In this document: piece after piece, positions 56,396 through 64,000 of the stretch
Numbering within the stretch: position 1 is the first letter of the stretch
Layout of the letters: every line of letters begins with the position of its first letter
Assembly (NCBI RefSeq): GCF_000226095.1
Contig: NC_016472.1
Coordinates: forward strand, 9,982,001 to 10,046,000
DNA from: Thermothelomyces thermophilus ATCC 42464
Lineage: Eukaryota > Ascomycota > Sordariomycetes > Sordariales > Chaetomiaceae
DNA: 64,000 nucleotides
Reading direction: 5' to 3'
Position numbers and translations under genes: made by a program
The notes under the pieces: model-generated
What the model was told of the DNA's origin: nothing
What the model saw: only the letters and a program-made list of their open reading frames with translations
Database searches by the model: none

Positions 56396-58114
56396 TCATG
56401 ATCCCCTCCCACCTTTTTGGTCCTTCGTCTTCCGATGACCTACCCAGACACCGAAAACAACAGCGAACGCGACGAGAGAGGCGATTCCTGAGCAGGCAAG
56501 CTCAACAATCATGGTTTTGTCAAGATGGTTGCCGAATCTGATCCGAACTGGTGTCGGAATCCGGTCGCTCCAGCCTCGATGACTTCATGCGCAGGAATCC
56601 ATGGTGCCTCTACTTCCAGGCATCGTACCAGACCGTTAACGAAGGTTGCTTCAACTGCCCCCGCGAAGAGCAGGGCTCCGGTCGCCTCGAAGAAAAGAAT
56701 GGCGCCGGTAACAACGGCAACATCGGGAAAGGAGCAGGCAAGCTTTTGGTTCGCCACCATTGGTACCTGTAGAACGAGGCCAATCCCGGAACCTGTTATC
56801 AGCTGGAACCCAAGCACTTTGGCGAGAGGCGTCTCAATGTCGAGCGTATACAGGCAGGCAACGCCGCCAGTCATGATAAGCGGGCCACTGATGAGCCACA
56901 CGGTCCAGTGGACCCTAGGCATGGACGTGTTGGATACGATGGTCAGGACCGACACCCCGAGGATGAGCGGGATGGTGCGGTGCCCGCTGTCGGCCGCGGA
57001 AATGCCGGCGACAGGCGACAGCTTGGAAGTATAGCGGTAGCGCGTAGAGCAGAGGGATCAGTACGGCGGCGACGAAGAAGATGCCGATGACGTTGCCGAG
57101 GATGCACCACCGGCTGAAAATGCAGAACTGCACCATGGCTCTTTCTTTTTGGAACCACTCAACCAAGATGAAAACGGCAGCAAGCACGCTGAAATCCACA
57201 AGGAGACCGATCGTCGCCGGCCGCGACCAGACGGCCGCCTCGCTTCCCAGCTGCATGGCAATCAAGAAACAGGCCGACGCCCCCATGATCACAGCTATAC
57301 CCACTGGGTCCCGCTGCAGCAGCTTCTCGCCAAGCGACACATCTCGAGGCGCCGCCGCCGCAGCCGGCGTCGTGAAGACCACCGCGAACAGCCCCGGAGG
57401 CAGCGGCGCCGAGCGGCAAGTTGATAAAGAAGCACCCCCGCCACGAGACCTTCTCGGTAAACACGCCGCCGAGCAACGGCCCCGGGACGCTGGCGCAGCC
57501 GAACGTCACGCCCAAGGTGGCCATGCACGCCGGAGCCCGCCCCGGGGGCGCCACCAGGGCGATGATGGCGAAGGAGCCGGTGATGATGCCGGCGCCACCA
57601 TGCCGCTGATGGCGCGGCCGGCGATCAGCGTCGGGCTGTTCCGCGCGACGCCTGCGATCAGGTTGCCCAGTTCGAAGACAAGGATGGCGCAGAGGAAGGC
57701 GAGTTTGAGGTCAAAGTAGCGGAACACCTTGCCCCATGCCGACTGGAAGGGCGCGGTGGTGAGGAAGAAGGCGCTTCCGTATCAAGTGACGTGGCTGGGG
57801 CTGTGGAAGATGGACGTGACGCGCGGGATGGCGTTGGTGACGATCGTCATGTCGATGGCGAAGAGAAAGATGCTCAGTATGAGCGAGGACAGGATCGCGA
57901 GGAGCCTGGCCGTGGAGACGGGCCCTTCCGTCGTGGTCTTTCCCATCGGCGAGTCTTCTTCGATTCTCGCTGCTACTTGCTTGTTTGGATCAACTGCTAT
58001 CTCCCTTACCCCCACAGGGCCTATGCTGCCATTCTCATCCCTGCCTGGTGGAGGGCCTGGTTTGTTCTCAGAGCTGCCCCAGTCGCATTCGGGGCTAGTC
58101 AAGTTGGCCGTCAT
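56396..58114 (-). pseudogene. Broken MFS drug/H+ antiporter (DHA2-like)
   Basis: The minus strand carries a nearly full-length 14-TM-type major facilitator, but no single frame holds it. In order: MTANLTSPEC start at 58114 and first helix [40 protein letters not shown] and [27 protein letters not shown] with [73 protein letters not shown]; and a last helix MIVELACSGIASLVAFAVVF. One in-frame stop near 57786 sits where relatives have Trp, and about four small indels change frame (near 57595, 57400, 57017 and 56520). The one near 57017 looks like a duplicated 7-mer (TGTCGCC). None of these sites has intron signals. Relatives are polyspecific efflux pumps of the plasma membrane. Confidence 0.82.
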
Positions 58115-58779
58115 GGTTGACTGAGTGACAAGAAAGGTGTCCGGGAAAGTGGGGTTCCATTCGAGATGCGATCCAAGGTCTTCGGAGATTGAGTGAAGGT
58201 GGCTTGGGTGATGTTCGTTCTCGTGTGAGTCATGTTTGCCTGCCGGTGAGCCCTTCGTAATCCGCACGGCGATTCGCCGACAGCGCGGACGATCTGCCCG
58301 ACAGAGCGCCCTTAACACTACAAGCGGACCAGCGCCGAGACCATCCGTCGGTGACACAAAGTTGAGAGGCCCCAAGACGGGCGAAATAGCGAAGTGGCAT
58401 GGCGGCGGCTGCTACCTTTGCATTTCGGTGAGCAACCAAATACTGACCAGCAGACTTCAAGCTAGGAGGCGATCAAGGAGCGACTAGAATGTCTCGAACG
58501 CTCAAACATGGTATCCATTCGTCCAATATGTACAGCCCGCCCGCCTACGCGGCGGGAGATGGAAAAGAGCCCTCTGACCAACCCCAGGCTCCTCGCAGCG
58601 AAAACAAATCCTACAACGGACGCGACCAACTTTTGCTAACCCATAATGTACTTTCCTAAATGGCTCAAATGCCAGTGACCAGATTTTTCCGATCCGTTCC
58701 GCAAACACAAGCAGCAAGAAGTGACGAGCTGGCAAATTAAAGGGAAATAAGGCGGTTTGAACTCAAAAGATGGTGGTGA
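58115..58779. other. Spacer between broken transporter and ILV2
   Basis: Former promoter of the transporter and 3' flank of ILV2; no other feature seen. Confidence 0.55.
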
Positions 58780-61163
58780 TTAACCATGGAGGCCACCGGT
58801 GCGCTCTCGCATCCGCGCTCTCCTCTCCTTATCCTTCTCTATTGGGCATGTCAGTTAGTGTCATCCACGAGGGGCAAGCTCAAGGGATACGTACCACTAT
58901 CCCAGGTGATGAACTCGTGCAGAGCAGACCCAGCAGGAACCATGGGGAGCACCGGCACCTTTTTATCCGTTACCACTTCGAGCAAAGCCGGCCCATCGGT
59001 GTTAATCAGCCACTTGAGGGCATCCACGGTTTCCTCGGGCTTGACCAAGCGCCTATGTTGCACACCCATGGCATCCGCCAGCTTCATGAAGTCGGGGTTC
59101 TTCTGGTGGGTATGCGAATACCGGTCCTCGTAGAAAAGGTTTTGCCATTGCGTGACCATGCCCTGCTCCTCGTTGTTCAGAACGATAACCTTGACACCGA
59201 TGTTGAACTGGGCAGCAGTGGCCAGCTCAGTTAGGGTCATGGCAAACGAGGCATCACCGTCGATGTCAATAACAAGTGCATCAGGCTTGGCCACCTTGGC
59301 ACCGATCGCAGCGGGCAGGCCGTAGCCCATCGTGCCGAGACCGCCCGATGTGATCATGGACCGGGGATGGCGCCAGCGGAAGTGCTGAGCAACCCACATC
59401 TGATGTTGACCGACACCAGTGGAAATATACATGTTGTGCTTCCGATCGGCCGTCAAATTGCTCAGTTCCTCAATCAGGGACTGGGGCTTGATCAAGCCAG
59501 AGCGCTCCGCCCGCTCATAGTCAGAGAGGGGCCACTTCTTCTTCCACGCATTGATCTGGTCAAACCACTCTTTCCGGTCGGCCATCGTCTTGGGTTCAAC
59601 GTGCGGCAGGAGCAGACTAAGGTTGGGGCTGATATCGCCCTCGATGGCCTCGGTGGCCTGCACAACCTTGTTAATATTCTTGGGCAGGATCTCGAAGTGG
59701 ATGATGCCTCCGCGGCCTTCCTTGGCCGCAGCCCGAGCCGCCGGAGCGAACTTGGACACGCTGAGGGTGACGCGATCATCAAAACGTGCACCGAGAGCAA
59801 TGATCAGATCGGCTTCTTGCATCGCCATGTTGGCGTACGCAGAGCCGTGCATGCCTAGCATGTGCAGCGACTTCTCGTCCAGCTCGTCGAAAGCACCAAG
59901 GCCGTGGAGAGTGGTGGTGACTGGAAGGGAAGCCTTGTCCGCCAAGGCCCTGAGCAGTTCGGGACCGTTCTCCGAGCAGATGACTCCATGTCCGGCATAT
60001 ATGACGGGTTTCTTCGCGATATTGATGAGCTCGGCGACACGGCGGATCGATTTGTTGAGCTGCTTCTGGGTGAGCTCGAGGGCGGCGCGAGAGGCGGCGC
60101 TGGGCATCGCCGGGATGGCAGACTCGGTGGGAATAGCTCTCCTGAGGACACCAGCCGTGATATCCTTGGGAAGATCGACAAGAACCGGGCCAGGCCTGCC
60201 GCTGGTAGCAATCTCAAAGGCTTCGTTGATTCTTCGGGGTAGTTCGGCAACGCTCTTGACCATGACGTTCCACTTGGTGCACGCCCGCGAGATGCCGACC
60301 ACGTCCGCCTCCTGGAAGGCATCGCTTCCAATGGCCGAGGTAACCACCTGGCCGGTGAAAACGACCATCGGCGTACCATCAGCAAGGGCGTCGGCCATCG
60401 GGGTAATCACGTTAGTCGCGCCGGGCCCGGATGTCACCAGCACAACACCAGGCTTGCCAGAAGCGCGAGCATAGCCCTCAGCCATGTGGCCAGCACCTTG
60501 CTCGTGCCTCGGAAGGATGAAGTCGAAATGGGGCGAGTTGTAAATGGCGTCAAATACGGGAAGGATAGCGCCGCCAGGATAGCCGACTGCAGCAGCATGT
60601 GTTAACCAAAGGTCAAGGGGGTTCAAAGAGAACGCGGGGGGGGGGAGGGGGGGGGAAGCCGGGAACGCACAGATATGCTTAACACCATGCCTGAGCATCA
60701 TCTCATGGAAAATTTCGCCGCCAGTCTTCCCAATGAACCTGTTCAATGCCGGTGTTAGTCACATACGCGACGGTGTGCCCGGGGGACCAAACGTACGACT
60801 CGTCCATATCATTCTTCCGCGGGTTGACGAGGGGCTGAACATGGCTTCGGTCTTTCGCTGCAGTGTTGAATGACGGGCTGGGTCTCGGCCGTTCCTCGCT
60901 AATTGAACAACCCAGGTTAGTCAATTGAGGTTCAGTCCAGGGCGGTGAGTCACCCACGAAGAGCGCGAGCACCGCGAATAGGGGTGGTCAACGCACCTTG
61001 TAGTTGGCTTTGTGGCAGCCGTAGTCGATTGATTCCTCACATTGGCTGGGCTGTTGCGCCGTGCTGTCAGGGCGGTGGCTCGTTGGGCTGTGGTGAGTGC
61101 TCGATGTTGGCTAGGCCGAGATTCGGCGAGCCCTTGGAGGGCGCGCGAGGTCTGCCTGAGCAT
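58780..61163 (-). CDS. ILV2: Acetolactate synthase catalytic subunit, mitochondrial
   Basis: Predicted 695-residue ThDP enzyme for the first common step of valine, leucine and isoleucine synthesis. Five exons: 60997-61163, 60797-60898, 60671-60738, 58895-60586 and 58780-58838. The N-terminus MLRQTSRALQGLAESRPSQH is an Arg/Ser-rich mitochondrial presequence. Splices rebuild KNDMDESFIGKTGGEIFHEM, GVKHIFGYPGGAILPVFDA and, at the end, EFITWDSEKDKERRARMRER followed by TGGLHG and a TAA at 58782-58780. Motifs: catalytic Glu in LPRHEQGAGHMAEGYARASG and the ThDP/Mg site GDASFAMTLTELATAAQFNI with VIVLNNEEQGMV. A read-through of the last donor to the stop at 58851 would replace the conserved tail, so I reject it. 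Intron 3 (60587-60670) contains runs of C on the sense strand. Confidence 0.95.
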
Positions 61164-63023
61164 GGTGAAACGGGGAAGGAGGGGAGGAAAGAAATTGAAG
61201 CAATGCACCTAGAAAGACAGGAAAGAAGAGAGAGAGAGAAGTAGTAACAGTTCAAGCTGTTACTGAGGAAGGTGCACCGACGACGGAGTCCTTCATTAAG
61301 AAGAAGGCGAAGAGTCAATGGCTCCACGCCCGAGAGTTTGGTGACAGGTGTGGATTAAAGACCTGGCGAAACCACAACCACCACCACCCCGGGGTATGAG
61401 TCGAGGGCTCAAAATTCGGCGCTTGATTGTGGGGTAAGGCAAGCTTACTAGGTACGCACGGATCGTACCATGATCTGTGGTGGCGATGTCGGACCAAGGC
61501 GGCGATCAGTTGGCTACCATGCTTCCGTCGTAGTTACCTTGCTACTGGCAGTCCTGGTCGTCTGGACTTCGCACTCGAAAGTTTTGCCCGATCTGTGTGA
61601 AATACAACACACCCAAGATGACCGGGCTGGAAGCGTTGAACCTCGGTCCGGATAAATCTCCGCCTGGTGATGGTCCCGAAGTACTTCACACTCCGTCCAA
61701 GTGCGGCACATTCAGGCAAATGCCGACAAACAAACATTTTCTGCATCCAAGATCAACAAGTGGCCAAACATGCCCGGTTGATGTGGGGTTTCAAGGCGAC
61801 TTAGTCGAATTGCACAGCACGAACTAGTTGACTGTCTAAAGCACCAACCCGACCTGATGGCTTGAAGGTGGTGCTTGTATGGCAGCAAGGTGGTTACGGA
61901 GCAAAACACTGGCGACAGTGTGCATCCTGTACTTCCCAGCTGCGATCAATCGCGGCAAGCATGCAGGCAATAAATGCAACATTAGTGGGTGGATCCGTAC
62001 GGAGTACTGCGTGGCTTACTGAGCCTGCTGTGTCTTGTCCTTTTTATTAGCGGAATCGAATGAAACATTGCCGGAACGGCTTGGACAGAGCATATGAACG
62101 CGGCTGCTCAGCGTGGCGGCAAGAATGGGTCCTGGCCTCGAACCTGCTCCGATTGCGGGCTACCGAGCGGGTACAACCTTCCCGAAGGCCAAGGCCCACT
62201 TGCGGGTTGCAGCGCGGAGTGGATTTGGAGATCGGACGAGATCCACGGGCCGAAACGTGCACGGAGGTACGGAAGGTACTGCGTAGTGTAATCCGTACAG
62301 TCATCAGTCGTCTATTATTTGGGAAACGCTTGGGTTTGTGAGTCACTCGATCACAACGTGATGGGGCAACATGAACACAGGTATGATTACATTCGAAACA
62401 TAATTAAGCGTCCTTATTCGATTTCAAGGGATCAATATTCAAATTCTTTTTCAAAGTCCTAACAGCTGTCATGACGATGGACCAAAACAAAAAAAAGGTG
62501 GATCGCTTGCGCTAGCAGACACTTTGCGGTAAAGTCCAGGACAGATCAAACATGTACAATCAGTATGCCAACAACGGATCAGCAAACATTATCCCAACAT
62601 TCTAAAAGGATATGACATAACAGAGAGAAAAACTCCCCAATGACCGCTGCGACAGGAAATCATTATGCCAGACCTTGTAAAAACAAAGGGGAAGAATTCC
62701 CGAATCCACCAGCCTTGGTATGACCTCCCCTCCCCCCCGCCCACCCTTTTTTGTAACTCGTTGCGATGTGGAAACGAACCGAACCATCCAAGATCTGCCG
62801 CCTACGGAGGTACCAAGCTATGATAACCCATTCGGCTCATTGTAAACACAGAAGGACTCGGTATCGCTCGCAGGCGTCGCCAACGCTCGATATTGGTACC
62901 GTTTCGCAAGTAGAGTCAGAGTGCGGAAGCACTGATTACCTGCCATCCCTGCACGGCAGCAGAAGAGTAAAGTGAATGCCGTGGTTAGCTCAGCCATACC
63001 GAGGAGAAGAAGCTCTCTAGTTG
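61164..63023. other. Spacer upstream of ILV2
   Basis: 1.86 kb with no supported gene. The first 150 bases are the likely ILV2 leader (GA-rich, 61225-61242). CGTACGGAGTACTG (61997-62010) and GTGTAATCCGTACAG (62286-62300) are copies of the dispersed TACGGA motif. Confidence 0.5.
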
Positions 63024-64000
63024 CTATATCCGTCGACGATGGTGTGAGCCTCTGGTTAGAAAATTTGTTTCTGTTGGAAGAGGAACGAAACGGACTCGAT
63101 GCGCCAGTGATTGCTGTCTAGGGCAGGCGAGCCACAAACTTGCGCTAGCAAGTAGGTGTGGTAGAAGAAAATAGGTAGGGAGGATGTGAGGAATCAAGAA
63201 GTAGAAAGAAGGGTCGAGAAGATGCAGACGAAGCGAAGAAGTCGGACAAGAAGGGCACAAATAAAAGGAAGAGAACGCTACGTACAGCAAGGCCAGCGTC
63301 AGGTCACCATGGATGTGTGCCTTGAGCTCTATCTCAACATCCAAGTTGAGATCCAGCCGCAGCCTGAGCGGGTTCTTACCGCCGTCACCTCCCTGCTGCT
63401 GCATCTGCTGCTGCTGCTGCTGCTGCCGCTGCCGCAATGGAAACTGCTGATCATAGCCTTCATTATTATCGTAGTCATCGTCTTCGTCATCCGTGTAGCG
63501 GTTCCTGCGACGGCGGCGGCGACGGGGGCGCTCCAGCTGCTGATCCTTGTTATTCTTTGGCTTCTTTTGCTTGTGCATCCACCCGGGCTGCGGCGCCTTC
63601 TCGTCGTCCTTGGGCATGGGTGGCTGTAAGAGGGCCGAGCTGTTCGCGTCGCTTTCTTTTTCCTGTTGCGGTTCGACTTCTTCTTCTTCTTCTTCTCCTC
63701 CTTCATCGCCCTCCCCCTGCCCCTCCCCTTCCTCTTCGTCCTCCTCTCTATCTTGGTCCTGCTCGTCGTCTAGCCGGTAATCATCATCTAGGACCGCCTG
63801 GTTCTCACCCTCGTGGTCTTCTACGTCGTAGTCGTCCTCTCCGTAGTTGTTCTCTCCGTTGCCTTCGTGGTTTTCGCCGTTGTTTTCTTCAGCGACAGCG
63901 CCATGTTGCGGCTGCTCGGCCTGGTGGTGGGACTGCTCGGGCGTTTGTCCCTCTCCCTCCTTAGAAATCTGTTCGTTTTGCACTCTCTGAGGCTGTGGAT
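63024..64000 (-). CDS. Acidic low-complexity protein, 5' end beyond the window
   Basis: The minus-strand frame is open to the right edge, so the start lies outside. The visible part has Asn/Glu/Asp-rich sequence, an acidic run of Glu/Gly (about 63660-63730), a basic patch (LERPRRRRRRRNRY), a Gln run from a CAG repeat (63401-63430), and then a conserved-looking end KNPLRLRLDLNLDVEIELKA followed by HIHGDLTLALL. I have seen this type of ending in fungal proteins of unknown role. A GTACGT donor at 63285-63280 follows directly, so the real frame probably splices there to a short last exon between 63024 and 63220. The frame beyond the donor to 63024 loses the composition bias. Function unknown. Confidence 0.6.
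   Translation of the reverse strand, partial: PQPQRVQNEQISKEGEGQTPEQSHHQAEQPQHGAVAEENNGENHEGNGENNYGEDDYDVEDHEGENQAVLDDDYRLDDEQDQDREEDEEEGEGQGEGDEGGEEEEEEVEPQQEKESDANSSALLQPPMPKDDEKAPQPGWMHKQKKPKNNKDQQLERPRRRRRRRNRYTDDEDDDYDNNEGYDQQFPLRQRQQQQQQQMQQQGGDGGKNPLRLRLDLNLDVEIELKAHIHGDLTLALLYVAFSSFYLCPSCPTSSLRLHLLDPSFYFLIPHILPTYFLLPHLLASASLWLACPRQQSLAHRVRFVPLPTETNFLTRGSHHRRRI

Noticed and set aside
58851-58894. ILV2 ending at the stop at 58851
   Set aside because: This reads through a GTACGT donor; splicing to 58838 restores the conserved C-terminus ending TGGLHG.
1-64000. CRISPR array, secondary-metabolite cluster or intact transposon
   Set aside because: No spaced repeats of that kind, no PKS/NRPS/terpene genes, and no transposase, reverse transcriptase or terminal repeats recognised.

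Overview
The window looks like nuclear DNA of a filamentous ascomycete, most probably a sordariomycete and perhaps Sordariales. The evidence is short introns (54-133 nt) with GTAAGT-like donors and CTAAC/CTGAC-type branch points, GC-rich coding DNA in AT-richer spacers, tRNA genes with introns, a Zn2Cys6 regulator of the Fungal_trans_2 type, NST1, Asa1, Atg33-like and RHO-2 type proteins, and a 7-cysteine metallothionein like that of Neurospora. The species cannot be told from this sequence alone. All splice models were read by eye from frame continuity, splice sites and family conservation.

Layout, left to right. 0-9 kb: the first exon of a gene leaving the left edge (-), a HAD phosphatase (+), a Zn2Cys6 regulator (-) and ASA1 (+). 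9-16 kb: a PlsB/GNPAT-type acyltransferase (-) divergent from RNase P subunit POP4 (+), tRNA-Arg, and pantothenate synthetase (-). 16-28.5 kb: a secreted S10 carboxypeptidase (-), tRNA-Leu, a weak proline/serine-rich gene (-), an Atg33-like gene (-), tRNA-Ser, TMA20 (-), a tiny I78-type protease inhibitor (-), tRNA-Val and a weak basic-protein gene (+). 28.5-43 kb: a type I membrane protein of unknown role (+), NST1 (-), RHO2 (+) and mitoribosomal protein mL40 (-), with long spacers. 43-52.3 kb: ADE6/FGAM synthase (+), SGT2 (-), a RING-CH membrane protein (+) and a metallothionein (-). 52.3-64 kb: a decayed coding-like stretch, GAL1 (-), a broken DHA2-type MFS transporter (-), ILV2 (-) and an acidic low-complexity gene leaving the right edge (-).

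Most genes are housekeeping: purine, pantothenate and branched-chain amino acid synthesis, galactose use, lipid acylation, RNase P, chaperoning, translation and Rho signalling. No secondary-metabolite cluster, intact transposon, viral element or CRISPR array was seen. I found no new multi-gene system. The items most worth a second look are a 6-nt microexon in RHO2, a start codon split off by an intron in SGT2, a seven-A-plus-G tandem array inside an intron, a stop-free 60-nt intron in the RING-CH gene, an altered active-site motif in the carboxypeptidase, two very small genes, a dead transporter gene, and a dispersed TACGGA-based motif found in many intergenic spacers.
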